From: Nitrospirales bacterium
Lineage (GTDB): Bacteria; Nitrospirota; Nitrospiria; Nitrospirales; UBA8639
Assembly (NCBI GenBank): GCA_021604105.1
Contig: BQIW01000029.1
Location: 1-45,640 of the forward strand
Reading direction: 5' to 3'
Length of the DNA stretch: 45,640 nt
Shown here: piece by piece, positions 28,401 to 36,384 of the stretch
How the letters are laid out: each line of letters starts with the position of its first letter
How positions within the stretch are numbered: position 1 is the stretch's first letter
Position numbers and translations under genes: made by a program
Notes under the pieces: generated by a model
Database searches by the model: none
Told to the model about the DNA's origin: nothing
What the model saw: only the letters and a program-made list of their open reading frames with translations

Positions 28401-28608
28401 CGACGTAGCGTCGATAGTCCGCATCGAGATCGAAGGGAACGAAAAGTTTTCCCGTCTCTGCAGATCGTAATTTCAGAAAACGGTCGAACAGCCTTTTCCA
28501 GGCCCCCGCATGGACGCGAGCCGTTTTAGTCAAGACACCGTCCAGATCGAACAATACGGCGTCGTAATCCCTTGGAGAGAGGGTCAGGATAGGGCAACTA
28601 CAAGTCAT
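25414..28608 (-). CDS. bifunctional HAD phosphoglucomutase-GH65 glycoside phosphorylase
   Basis: This 1,064-residue cytoplasmic fusion has two parts. Residues about 14-245 are a beta-phosphoglucomutase-type HAD domain: nucleophile D21 with D23 in DLDGVLT, SSSN near 148, K182 in GKPSPDAF, and VEDAIAG near 205. Residues about 255-1050 are a glycoside hydrolase family 65 phosphorylase with GRDIGVPPRGWTGEAY and WDELF near 595-618, the general acid E754 in GPDEFH, KQADVL near 874 and the phosphate-site segment GTTAEGIHLGAMAG near 959. GH65 enzymes phosphorolyse trehalose, maltose or kojibiose to beta-glucose 1-phosphate, which the HAD domain would turn into glucose 6-phosphate. Trehalose is a plausible substrate, but this is inference. 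It lies near the glucan phosphorylase. Confidence 0.92.
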   Translation of the reverse strand: MTCSCPILTLSPRDYDAVLFDLDGVLTKTARVHAGAWKRLFDRFLKLRSAETGKLFVPFDLDADYRRYVDGKPRYDGVAAFLESRGITLPYGTPADGLEANTICALGNLKDQYFLHHLKQDGIELYEAAIALVRMLRVTELKTGVVSSSNNCAAVLEAAGVATLFDTRVDGKDLIHLKLKGKPSPDAFLEGTRRLGVEPSRTVVVEDAIAGVEAGRAGGFGCVIGVNRSGHPQALHKAGADVVVTNLGQVHISVEPPSSWSLVFEGFDPAEEGTREALCALGNGYFTTRGAAAWAVADGTHYPGTYLSGGYNRLRTDINGEVVENEDLVNFPNWLALEFRIANQPWFDVKTVKLLSYRQELDLKHARLLRSIRFEDAQGRRSRLDEERLVSMRQMHVGALQLALTAENWSGRVTVRSAIDGRVVNAGATLYRPFNNSHMEPLASEVVNEETVFLLVRTCQSQIHVAQAARTHIFVNGTQVKGQRRIVEEPGYIGQELQVNLHEGERLVLEKLITLHTSRDHATSECGLEARKAIARTGTFAAVTADHQLAWKYLWRHFDIHLQPAAPEFQLNVPMLLRLNMFHLLQTISPNSIGRDIGVPPRGWTGEAYQGHIFWDELFIFPFFNYRMPEITRSLLMYRYRRLGEARAAARQAGYKGAMFPWQSGSDGQEETQTFNLNSRSQRWMRDHTYLQRHVGSAVAYNVWQYFQVTHDLEFLQSYGAEMILDIARFWSSIATFNDARGRYEIHGVMGPDEFHDGYPDATTPGLNNNAYTNLMAVWVLCRALEILDILSDVRRTELTMQLGISRHDIDRWEDISRRMYLPFHRDGMISQFEGYETLHEFNWEDYRTRYGNIQRLDLILEAEHDSPNHYKLSKQADVLMLFYLFSSEELGELFARLGYPFEYDTIPRNIAYYTDRLSHGSTLCRVVCAWVLARSDRPRAMNLFTEALQSDVNDIQQGTTAEGIHLGAMAGTVDLVQRVSTGIEVKNDVLRLNPELPQEIARMDMRVRYRGQTFELRLTHNDLTVRGRDGIKSPIFLCINDQIETFSSGMTRTYSLPTPSQKP

Positions 28609-28824
28609 GATGGAATTAATCCTGGCTCACGTCGAGAACGGCTTTTGGAATAATTCTGCGAGATGGAATGGTAAAATTGGCAATGTTCGGATTGGCGTAA
28701 ATGTCCATGATCAGACCCCTCGTCATATGCTCAACACTCCACTGGCTTAAAAGGACATGAATCTCCATTCTTCATTTCTTGCAGGTCAAACATCACCTGG
28801 TCTTAGGAACAGAATAGTCAAAAT

Positions 28825-29316
28825 TTAAGAACTCTTCCATTGCATTTCTCTGGCCCCCAACAATGAAAGTCCTTCCTTCATTTCATTGAGACATTGCACT
28901 TCACACTCATCGATAGGTTGATCGAAGTCGGAACGATGCAAAATCTTAATGGTGAGGGTGACGTCCGGGCGATTGCTCCGAACCCGGTCAAACCGGATCG
29001 CGCTATCAAATATTTCTATTTCATAGCGAGAAGCACGGTTTTTCTTCGGAATAATCCGCGTCGCGATTTTTCGAAGGCCTTTGTAAATTGCCTTACATTT
29101 TTCACAGCCTGGAAGCGGGTGATCTTCGATCGCATGCGTTCCATAAAGCCTTAGGTCAAACCCAACTTGGAGCGGCCTGTCCTCAACGACCGGTATTTGT
29201 TCAGGTAACACTTCCCAACAAACCTGGTGCTTATTGACAAAGGTTTTTAACATTTCTACCGTACCCAAATTTTCTGACTGGCCATCAGAAACAACTGGTT
29301 TTCTGGACTTTCCCAT
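28825..29316 (-). CDS. conserved-looking hypothetical protein
   Basis: This is a 163-residue soluble protein with no signal peptide. A central segment carries HPLPGCEKCKAIYKGLRKIA, whose CxxC could bind metal, and a short region of alternating charged and hydrophobic residues follows (ASRYEIEIFDSAIRF, DVTLTIKILHRSDF). I do not recognise the family. The start is well supported: GGAGG lies about 8 bases before the ATG. It sits between two sugar phosphorylase genes in the same direction, so co-transcription and a role in storage-sugar metabolism or its control are possible (inference). Confidence 0.7.
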   Translation of the reverse strand: MGKSRKPVVSDGQSENLGTVEMLKTFVNKHQVCWEVLPEQIPVVEDRPLQVGFDLRLYGTHAIEDHPLPGCEKCKAIYKGLRKIATRIIPKKNRASRYEIEIFDSAIRFDRVRSNRPDVTLTIKILHRSDFDQPIDECEVQCLNEMKEGLSLLGAREMQWKSS

Positions 29317-29465
29317 TATAGAGCCTCCTTCCGTTTAGAAGCCTTAATCGTAAAAACAACTCGTAGGTCAAACCTCTCTTTTCAAAAGTTAAGTTTTTCT
29401 CACAGGAATCAGATGCACATCATCCTTACTATGCACTTCCTTTTAAAAGTTGTTGGGCCATTATC

Positions 29466-31319
29466 TTAGACATAAGCATTCGCCGCATATTGCTGAACCA
29501 TCCGATGTGTGTTGAAAAACGACGCATTAAAGGCGATGGATTGCCGCATCATATCAATCCATCGCTCTCGGTCCTGGTAAAACATGGGGACAATGACGTT
29601 TCTCAATTTTTGGTAGAGATCCATGGCATCTTCATGGGCCGTCTCTTCGGGCTTGGTTTGGTTAAGAGCGGCAGGCCCAATCGACCAGCCTGTGACGCCT
29701 TCAATATGACCTTCGATCCACCAGCCGTCCAGCACGCTAAAATTTGGTATGCCGTTATGCGTGGCTTTCATGCCTGAAGTTCCCGAAGCTTCTAAGGGTC
29801 GATGTGGGGTGTTCAGCCAGAGATCAACACCGGAAATAATGAGTTTGGCTAACGCGATGTCATAATTCTCCAAATACGCAATTGCCACCTCGGCTTGAAG
29901 CTGTTGGGCCATCCTAAAAATTCGTTGGATAACCTCTTTTCCTCCACCATCTTTAGGGTGCGCCTTCCCTGCGAAGATAATCTGAATCGGGCCGGCGTTT
30001 CGTGCAATGTCTTGTAATTGGTTAGGATCAGAAAAGATGAGATCAGCCCGTTTATACAAGGCCGCTCGGCGAGCAAATCCGATGGTCAGTATTTCAGGTT
30101 TGAAAGAGAGGTCGGTTTGATTGTTGATTTCTTTGATGAGCTGAGCCTTGGCTTCCACGTGGGCTTTCCAAATTTCTTGTTTCGGAATGCTGATGGCATG
30201 TCGAAGTGAGAACGGGTCCTTTGTCCACCCCGGAATGTGCCGATCATACAAGGTTTTGAAGCTAGGGCATGTCCATGTGGCTGAATGCACGCCATTGGTA
30301 ATAGAATCAATTGCGTAACCAGGGAACATCTCCTGGGAGACCTCCCCATGCCTTTTGGCTACCCCATTGACATAATCGCTCATGTTCAAGGCAAGAAGCG
30401 TCATATTCAACTGATCTTGTCCTCCGAGCATTTGTAGGAGTTCCAGAGGCAGGGAATCCCCCAACACCTGCTTCACGAGATCGTACGAAAACCGGTCGTG
30501 CCCGGCAGGAACAGGGGTGTGGGTGGTAAAGATGCATTGGTTGCGAATACCCGAAAAATCCCAGTCCAACGTTCCTCCATGTTTATGGTCTGCTAAAAGT
30601 TTCAACACCAGGAAGGCGGCGTGCCCTTCATTCATATGGAATCGCTCGATCTCGGTGTATCCTAACGCATGAAGCATGCGCATGCCTCCGATGCCTAACA
30701 CGATTTCCTGGGCTATCCGATACCCGTTGTCTCCACCGTACAACCAGCCGGTCAACTCCTTATCGGATGGGGAATTTTCTTCAACATTGGTATCAAGCAG
30801 AATCAGGGGCACCGTAAAGCCGGAGGAGCCGACGATGTCATATTGCCAGGCCCGGACGGTGACCGATCGACCTTCGAGAGGAATCTGAATCTGCCCGGGG
30901 AGAAGCTGCGCGAAGCGAGAGGGATCCCAGCTCGTGGGCAATTCTTGTTGATTGCCGGATTCATCCAGTTTTTGATCAAAATATCCATGGGCATACAGCA
31001 AGGTGACCCCGACGGTCGGAATCTTCAGATCGGAGCAGGATTTTAATGTATCTCCGGCCAGGATTCCCAAGCCGCCACTATATATGGGCATGCTGGATTC
31101 CACTCCAACCTCCATGGAAAAATACGCAATCCGTCTGGAGATTTTTCCCAGGACAGAAGGAAGGCTAGCACCCGTACCCACAAATTTCTCAGTATCTTCT
31201 AGGAAAGTCCGCTTGCAGAGATCAGAGCAAAAATGAAAAGACTCTTTTTGATAAACCACTGTAAGACTGGTATCCGGGTCGACCATCATGCCGCATACAG
31301 GGTCTTTAACCATGTTCAT
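29466..31319 (-). CDS. alpha-glucan phosphorylase (GT35) with N-terminal YHS domain
   Basis: This 617-residue protein should cleave alpha-1,4-glucans such as glycogen to glucose 1-phosphate in the cytoplasm. Residues 4-48 form a YHS domain ([19 protein letters not shown]9, C31, C35) of the type found in copper ATPases. From about 60 on it is a short-form glycosyltransferase-35 phosphorylase: RIAYFSMEVG, SGGLGILAGD, HMNEGHAAF, THTPVPAGHD, TNGVHSATW, and the PLP-binding K518 in GTSGMKATHNG. The core is about 550 residues, as in the short archaeal/bacterial phosphorylases, not the 800-residue glycogen-phosphorylase form. A YHS domain at this position is not a usual arrangement; it may be a redox or metal-responsive module (inference). 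Confidence 0.9.
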   Translation of the reverse strand: MNMVKDPVCGMMVDPDTSLTVVYQKESFHFCSDLCKRTFLEDTEKFVGTGASLPSVLGKISRRIAYFSMEVGVESSMPIYSGGLGILAGDTLKSCSDLKIPTVGVTLLYAHGYFDQKLDESGNQQELPTSWDPSRFAQLLPGQIQIPLEGRSVTVRAWQYDIVGSSGFTVPLILLDTNVEENSPSDKELTGWLYGGDNGYRIAQEIVLGIGGMRMLHALGYTEIERFHMNEGHAAFLVLKLLADHKHGGTLDWDFSGIRNQCIFTTHTPVPAGHDRFSYDLVKQVLGDSLPLELLQMLGGQDQLNMTLLALNMSDYVNGVAKRHGEVSQEMFPGYAIDSITNGVHSATWTCPSFKTLYDRHIPGWTKDPFSLRHAISIPKQEIWKAHVEAKAQLIKEINNQTDLSFKPEILTIGFARRAALYKRADLIFSDPNQLQDIARNAGPIQIIFAGKAHPKDGGGKEVIQRIFRMAQQLQAEVAIAYLENYDIALAKLIISGVDLWLNTPHRPLEASGTSGMKATHNGIPNFSVLDGWWIEGHIEGVTGWSIGPAALNQTKPEETAHEDAMDLYQKLRNVIVPMFYQDRERWIDMMRQSIAFNASFFNTHRMVQQYAANAYV

Positions 31320-31633
31320 AGCCAGTGCCTTCTTTCATTAAGCCTTTTCAATATTTTGTTCTCTTCTCAATCCCTTGCAAATAGAAGACAGGAATCTGGT
31401 CAAATTTATCCTTCACAAGTGCCTTCCCTTTTTTGGGAAAACAGAATCAACTGTTAAACCCCCCTGCGAAAATCAAACGGACTTTCAGGCAAACTCGTGA
31501 GAGTTCAACGGGACGTTTACTTGGCCCATTCATCCTTCTCCGCACGAGCGGATCTTAAACTGTGTGGAAAATTTTTGTCAGCAGTTTTAGCCGCTGCTAC
31601 TCTCCCTTTTTCGCACCAACAGCCTGGGATTTT
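31320..31633. other. intergenic region, no gene seen
   Basis: These 314 bases separate the phosphorylase gene from the DUF2934 gene. They contain no supported coding region or obvious structured RNA. The promoter of the phosphorylase unit should lie here. Confidence 0.45.
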
Positions 31634-31843
31634 CTAGAGTTTAACCTTTAGGATTTCTTGTTCTGCGTTTAGCCAGTGGTCAAGATCATGTCCGTGACAA
31701 CAACCCCCTTGCTCATAAAGCTCATAGGCCCGTTGGGCGATGCAGGCTTGAAGATCATCCACTCCCGGTGCTTCCTGACCGCCCTGTGGTGCCTCTGGGA
31801 CTCCCTCATTGGGACGTTCCTTCTTGAACAGTCGATTTTTCAT
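31634..31843 (-). CDS. small DUF2934-domain protein
   Basis: This is a 69-residue cytoplasmic protein. The DUF2934 signature is clear: IAQRAYELYEQGG, two cysteines (GCCHG) and HDLDHWLNAEQEIL. The domain is short, function unknown, and frequent in Nitrospirota and Deltaproteobacteria. The ATG at 31843 has AGGAG 7 bases upstream; the frame extends 28 codons further up but without support. It is the last gene of the minus-strand copper operon, separated from the sigma-factor gene by about 170 bases, so it may have its own transcript. The CC pair in the loop is unusual and could bind copper (speculation). Confidence 0.72.
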   Translation of the reverse strand: MKNRLFKKERPNEGVPEAPQGGQEAPGVDDLQACIAQRAYELYEQGGCCHGHDLDHWLNAEQEILKVKL

Positions 31844-32012
31844 GATGCTTCTCCTTGCTAAAGTTCCCTGCCTCCCTAAGCCGACACATACACATGGCCT
31901 TGCGTGTGTGGGCATAATCTCTATCAATGGTGCCCTCTTACTCCACTCAACAAGCTTTTTCCCCCGTTTGAGTAAAACTCACCTAACATAAGACGGGAAT
32001 TGCCTCGCCGGG

Positions 32013-32690
32013 TTACAGTTGACTTGATGAATACAGGTTCTTCCCCCCTTTTTTTTCGTGCTCACATTCGCAGTTCATAAAACCTGAATCATGACAGGAC
32101 TTACAGCAAGACATGAGTAGTACTCGCTTAAGGGCCCGTCGGGCCCTATGGAGACGAACTTTCACCAAGATGGGGGTGATTCCTAGTTCACCGGCAACGG
32201 TTGCGTGTGATTTTCCATCAAGATCGATCCGCTGCAAGATATCGGAATACTCCGGTTTGAGCGTCGGGATAAGCGTATAGAAGCAGGTACAGACTGACGC
32301 AGGATCCACATCGAAATTTTGTGAATGAAGAGGTTGCAGGCGAGCATATTCGGCCTCCCCTTGACGTCTCTTTTCTTGGCGACGATGAAAGTCCGCCAGC
32401 GTGCTGTTCAGCACGCGATACAACCAAGCCACCACACTTTCCGGTTTTTTGAGATCGCCTCCTTTAGAGAGGGCTCTCATGCAGAATTGCTGTAGTATCT
32501 CCTCGGCAATTTCCATATTTCCCACGCGTCGGTTGAGAAAGTGAAGGAAGGCTTGACGATTCTGAATAAGAGCCATCTTTAAAATTGGGTCCGATGTAGA
32601 GCGCCCCGAACGGGATGCGGCTTTTGATGTCGCTTTTTTGCTGGTCATTTTTAGAGCCATCTTTTTGGGGTTGGCGCTAAACTTGCTCAT
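32013..32690 (-). CDS. ECF sigma factor with CTC linker motif and cysteine-rich tail (CorE-like)
   Basis: This protein of about 225 residues has a basic low-complexity start, region 2 (about 40-105; ILQQFCMRALS, WLYRVLNSTLADFHRR) and region 4 (about 145-192; a helix-turn-helix with TVAGELGITPILVKVRLHRARRALKR). Between them lies CTC (134-136). After region 4 comes CCKSCHDSGFMNCECEH, with five cysteines at 195-209. This layout matches the ECF44 group typified by CorE of Myxococcus xanthus, where the cysteine-rich tail senses copper directly without an anti-sigma factor. I infer that it controls the copper operon that contains it. I prefer ATG 32690; an in-frame TTG at 32720 has a poorly spaced ribosome-binding site. 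Confidence 0.87.
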   Translation of the reverse strand: MSKFSANPKKMALKMTSKKATSKAASRSGRSTSDPILKMALIQNRQAFLHFLNRRVGNMEIAEEILQQFCMRALSKGGDLKKPESVVAWLYRVLNSTLADFHRRQEKRRQGEAEYARLQPLHSQNFDVDPASVCTCFYTLIPTLKPEYSDILQRIDLDGKSHATVAGELGITPILVKVRLHRARRALKRVLLMSCCKSCHDSGFMNCECEHEKKGGKNLYSSSQL

Positions 32691-32726
32691 CTTTAGGGGC
32701 CCTGCTTTCTTTTGGTCCAATTCCTA

Positions 32727-33158
32727 TTAATGCTGATGTCCCATGTGGCCATCGGACGAGGATGCGGGAGTACTTGATTCAACCGTGCCATATTTTCGGA
32801 ACGGGGGAGCATTCCAAATGACGGGGTGGCCGGGAGCCAAATCGGCCGCTTCGATAAAATGAGGCCGCGCGCCTGAAACAGGCCCTTTCTTGTAAAGGGC
32901 CATTCCCAGATTGTAATGGGCCTCTGCCAATTTGGGCTGGGCTTGAATGGCTTCTTCGTACTTCCCAATCGCCGCCGTCCACCGGTGTTCCGTAAACAGG
33001 CGATTGCCCTCGATAATCAGTTGTGCGACCAGGGGGGTTGCGTTCTCAGGTGGCGGGAGGGGGTCGTCTTGAGGGGATTGAGTTACCCCTCCACAGCTCA
33101 CTAGCAACACGACTACGATCATACTTACAACATATTGAAGGATGTTGATCTGTTTCAT
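32727..33158 (-). CDS. TPR lipoprotein with His-rich tail, copy 1
   Basis: This 143-residue protein has a lipoprotein signal (VVVLLVSC), a proline-rich spacer, a TPR region (about 50-110; EHRWTAAIGKYEEAIQAQP, KLAEAHYNLGMALYKKG), then a conserved end, HPVIWNAPPFRKYGTVESS, and a final GHMGHQH. It should be anchored in the periplasm. The His/Met end could bind copper (inference). Its start overlaps the stop of the cusA-like gene by 4 bases (ATGA), so translation is coupled to the pump. A paralogue lies at 42578-43015. I know no named family for it. Confidence 0.82.
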   Translation of the reverse strand: MKQINILQYVVSMIVVVLLVSCGGVTQSPQDDPLPPPENATPLVAQLIIEGNRLFTEHRWTAAIGKYEEAIQAQPKLAEAHYNLGMALYKKGPVSGARPHFIEAADLAPGHPVIWNAPPFRKYGTVESSTPASSSDGHMGHQH

Positions 33159-36100
33159 GGTGTTGAATTCCTATCTTCGGCCGAAGCCTTGTGTTGGTGT
33201 TTGAGTTCCCAGCCTCTCCAAATAATATAGATACAGGGAATGACGAGAAGCGTCAGAATGATGGTGGTGAGCATGCCTCCCACCATGGGAGCGGCGATTC
33301 GTTTGGCCACATCCGCGCCACTGGCTTGGGTCCACATGATGGGGAGGAGGCCCAGGATTGTTGATGCGACCGTCATTGTGATCGGTCGAACCCGTTTCAC
33401 ACTTCCGTCAAATACCGATTCGATCAGGTTCTGGATGGATTGCAGGCGCCCTTCTGTCTTCCACTTGGTATACGATTGGTCGAGGTAGGTGATCATGATG
33501 ACCCCCGTCTCGGCTGCTACCCCGATCAAGGCGATGATCCCAACCCAGACGGCGACACTGAGGTTATATTCCAACAAATACAGGGACCAAATGGCCCCCA
33601 CTGCTGCGAAGGGAACCGAAAGGAGCACGATGAGTGTTCGAGCCACAGATTTGAAATTGAGGTAGAGCAACAGAAACACAAGGAGAAGAGTCAGCGGGAC
33701 GACATAGAGGAGCCGGGCTTTGGCGCGTTGCATGTATTCGTATTGTCCACTCCAGCCCAGATAATATCCTTTGGGCAATTCCACGGTATCAGCAACCACC
33801 TTCTTGGCCTCTTCCACATAACTGCCGAGATCACGTCCGGCGACATCCACGTAAACATACCCGACGAGCATCGAGCCCTCGCTTTTTACGACGGCCGGCC
33901 CGGTGATGAGCCGGACATCGGCCAGTTGCGTGATGGGAATTTGTTGCCCCTCCTCTGTGGAGACGAGAACCCGTTTGAGATCTTCCAGGCTGTTGCGAAA
34001 TCCCCGGGAATACCGGAGGTTCACCGGAAACCGTTCCCGACCTTCAATCGTTGTGGAGATATTTGTTCCGCCGATGGCGGATTCGATGACTTGTCCGACA
34101 TCGCCGATGGTCAACCCATATCTGGCGATTTGGTCACGTTTAATTTTAAAATAGACATAATACCCGCCCGCCGTCCGCTCAGCGTAAATATTTCGTGTGC
34201 CAGGTACTTCCCGAAGCGCGTTTTCAATGTTCCCTCCGATCTGTTGGATCGTTTCCAGGTTGTTCCCAAAAATCTTAATGCCCAGTGGTGTCCGGATTCC
34301 CGTGGTGAGCATATCGATGCGGCCTTTGATGGGCATGGTCCAAGAATTCGCGAGTCCCGGAACTTGAAGGGCTCGATCGAGTTCGTCCTCCAGCCGGTCC
34401 GCAGTCATTCCCGGCCGCCATTGGTCATCGGGCTTCAAGTTAATCACGGTCTCGATCATGGTGAGCGGGGCGGGATCGGTTGCCGTCCTGGCTCGGCCCG
34501 CCTTTCCGAAGACCTGCTCGACTTCGGGGAATTGTTTGATGATGCGGTCGGTCACTTGGACGAGTTGTTGCATTTGTGTAATGGAGGCCCCGGGAAGCGT
34601 GACAGGCATGTACATCAACGTCCCTTCATACAACGGAGGCATAAATTCCGATCCAAGTTTGGCGAATACCGGCCATGTGGCAAGAAGGCACACCATCGCA
34701 AGGAGGATGGTGGTTTTCCGGAAACGAAAGACCAACTGCGCGAGAGGCTTATAGAGCGCCATCAACACGCGAGTCATCGGATTGCGGTCTTCTTTGAACA
34801 TGCGTCCTCGAATCAGGAGGACCATGAGCAGCGGCACCAACGTGATCGCCAAAAACGCCGCGGAGCCCATGGCGAAAGTTTTTGTAAACGCCAGGGGACG
34901 AAACAGCCGGCCTTCCTGGGCTTCCAGCGTAAAGACGGGAAGAAAGGAGACGGTGATAATCAGCAGGGAGAAAAATAACGGCTTGCCGACTTCCTTGGCC
35001 GCCTCAATGATGAGATCGACTCGATTGGCCTCCGGCCCTCCCTGCTCCAATTTCTTATGTGCGTTCTCGACCATGACGATGGCGCCATCCAACATGGCGC
35101 CGATCGCAATCGCGATGCCGGCGAGAGACATAATGTTCGAACTCACCCCCAAGTAATACATGGCGGTGATGGACATGAGAATGGCCAATGGAAGTGTCAA
35201 GATGGCCACGAGGGCACTTCGAATATGAAAGAGGAATAGGATAATGATGACGCTGACGATGAGGCTCTCCTCAATGAGGGTTTCTTTGAGGGTAGCGATG
35301 GAACGATGAATCAATTGGGAACGATCATAGGTTGGAATAATCTTGACGCCTTCCGGCAGGGCGGGGGAAATTTCTTCAATCTTGGCTTTGACCCGTTCGA
35401 TCACGTCCAGGGTGCTGACTCCGTAGCGGATGACGACGATGCCGCCCGCGACTTCCCCGTTGCCGTTCAATTCGACGAAGCCTCGCCGGATATCGGGTCC
35501 CAGCTCTATTTGAGCGATATCTTTGAGCAGAATGGGTGTTCCCTTGGCATCGGTGCCGACGGCGACCTGCTCAAGGTCTTGGACAGACTCCACATAGCCT
35601 CGGCCCCAGACCATGTATTCCCGTCCGGTAAACTCGACCACCCGCCCTCCGACATCGTTATTGCTCGTCCGAATGGCCCGAACGACCTTATCAACCGGCA
35701 AATTGTAGGCCAGCATCGCGTTGGGATCGATGTTGACCTGATATTGCTGCACATAGCCACCGATGCTGGCCACGTCTGACACGCCGGGAACGGCCTTGAG
35801 CCAATAGCGGATATACCAGTCCTGTAAGGTTCGGAGATCCGCAAGGGTCTGTTTCCCGGTTGTATCGACCACGGCATATTCGAATCCCCATCCGACGCCG
35901 GTGGCATCAGGGCCCAGCGTGGGGGTGACGCCGTCGGGTAAGGATTTCAGGGCTTCGTTCATGTATTCCAGAATGCGGCTGCGAGCCCAGTACATGTCGG
36001 TCCCGTCTTCAAAAATGACATAGATGAATGAAAGGCCGAAGTAGGAATAGCCGCGAACGACTTTCACTTGTGGAGCCGCCAGCATCGTGGTCACGATCGG

Positions 36101-36301
36101 ATACGTAATTTGATCTTCCACTAATTGGGGAGCTCGTCCTACCCATTCGGTGAAAATAATTACCTGGACGTCGGAGAGGTCGGGAATAGCATCCAAAGGC
36201 GTCGAGTTCACAGCCCAGACTCCCCATGCGGCCAGAAATCCAACCATCAGCAACACCAAAAAAGGATTCCTGGCACTCCGTTCGATGATTTTTTCAATCA
36301 C
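33155..36301 (-). CDS. cusA: CusA-type RND heavy-metal efflux pump
   Basis: This 1,048-residue inner-membrane antiporter is of the HME-RND class. It has 12 membrane segments, the first at about 14-30, and two large periplasmic loops. The periplasmic three-methionine site that binds Cu(I)/Ag(I) in E. coli CusA (M573, M623, M672) is conserved as M565, M615 and M664 with the same 50 and 49 residue spacing. The TM4 motif IAIGAMLDGAIVMVENAHK carries the proton-relay acidic residues. The start is a GTG at 36301 with a GAGGA 10-11 bases upstream. It follows the cusB-like gene by 83 bases and overlaps the TPR lipoprotein gene by 4 bases. Substrate Cu(I)/Ag(I) is well supported; Zn/Co/Cd pumps lack this triad. 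Confidence 0.96.
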   Translation of the reverse strand: MIEKIIERSARNPFLVLLMVGFLAAWGVWAVNSTPLDAIPDLSDVQVIIFTEWVGRAPQLVEDQITYPIVTTMLAAPQVKVVRGYSYFGLSFIYVIFEDGTDMYWARSRILEYMNEALKSLPDGVTPTLGPDATGVGWGFEYAVVDTTGKQTLADLRTLQDWYIRYWLKAVPGVSDVASIGGYVQQYQVNIDPNAMLAYNLPVDKVVRAIRTSNNDVGGRVVEFTGREYMVWGRGYVESVQDLEQVAVGTDAKGTPILLKDIAQIELGPDIRRGFVELNGNGEVAGGIVVIRYGVSTLDVIERVKAKIEEISPALPEGVKIIPTYDRSQLIHRSIATLKETLIEESLIVSVIIILFLFHIRSALVAILTLPLAILMSITAMYYLGVSSNIMSLAGIAIAIGAMLDGAIVMVENAHKKLEQGGPEANRVDLIIEAAKEVGKPLFFSLLIITVSFLPVFTLEAQEGRLFRPLAFTKTFAMGSAAFLAITLVPLLMVLLIRGRMFKEDRNPMTRVLMALYKPLAQLVFRFRKTTILLAMVCLLATWPVFAKLGSEFMPPLYEGTLMYMPVTLPGASITQMQQLVQVTDRIIKQFPEVEQVFGKAGRARTATDPAPLTMIETVINLKPDDQWRPGMTADRLEDELDRALQVPGLANSWTMPIKGRIDMLTTGIRTPLGIKIFGNNLETIQQIGGNIENALREVPGTRNIYAERTAGGYYVYFKIKRDQIARYGLTIGDVGQVIESAIGGTNISTTIEGRERFPVNLRYSRGFRNSLEDLKRVLVSTEEGQQIPITQLADVRLITGPAVVKSEGSMLVGYVYVDVAGRDLGSYVEEAKKVVADTVELPKGYYLGWSGQYEYMQRAKARLLYVVPLTLLLVFLLLYLNFKSVARTLIVLLSVPFAAVGAIWSLYLLEYNLSVAVWVGIIALIGVAAETGVIMITYLDQSYTKWKTEGRLQSIQNLIESVFDGSVKRVRPITMTVASTILGLLPIMWTQASGADVAKRIAAPMVGGMLTTIILTLLVIPCIYIIWRGWELKHQHKASAEDRNSTP

Positions 36302-36384
36302 GCTGACATCCTCGCTTGAGGGTTAATGACCCGTCGCTGAAAATTTTGTCGGAGGATGTGTGAGAAAAACAGGACACGTGCATG

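Noticed and set aside
33440-34978. A 512-codon plus-strand frame inside cusA
   Set aside because: It is a long antisense shadow of a high-GC gene. The minus-strand product is a complete RND pump.
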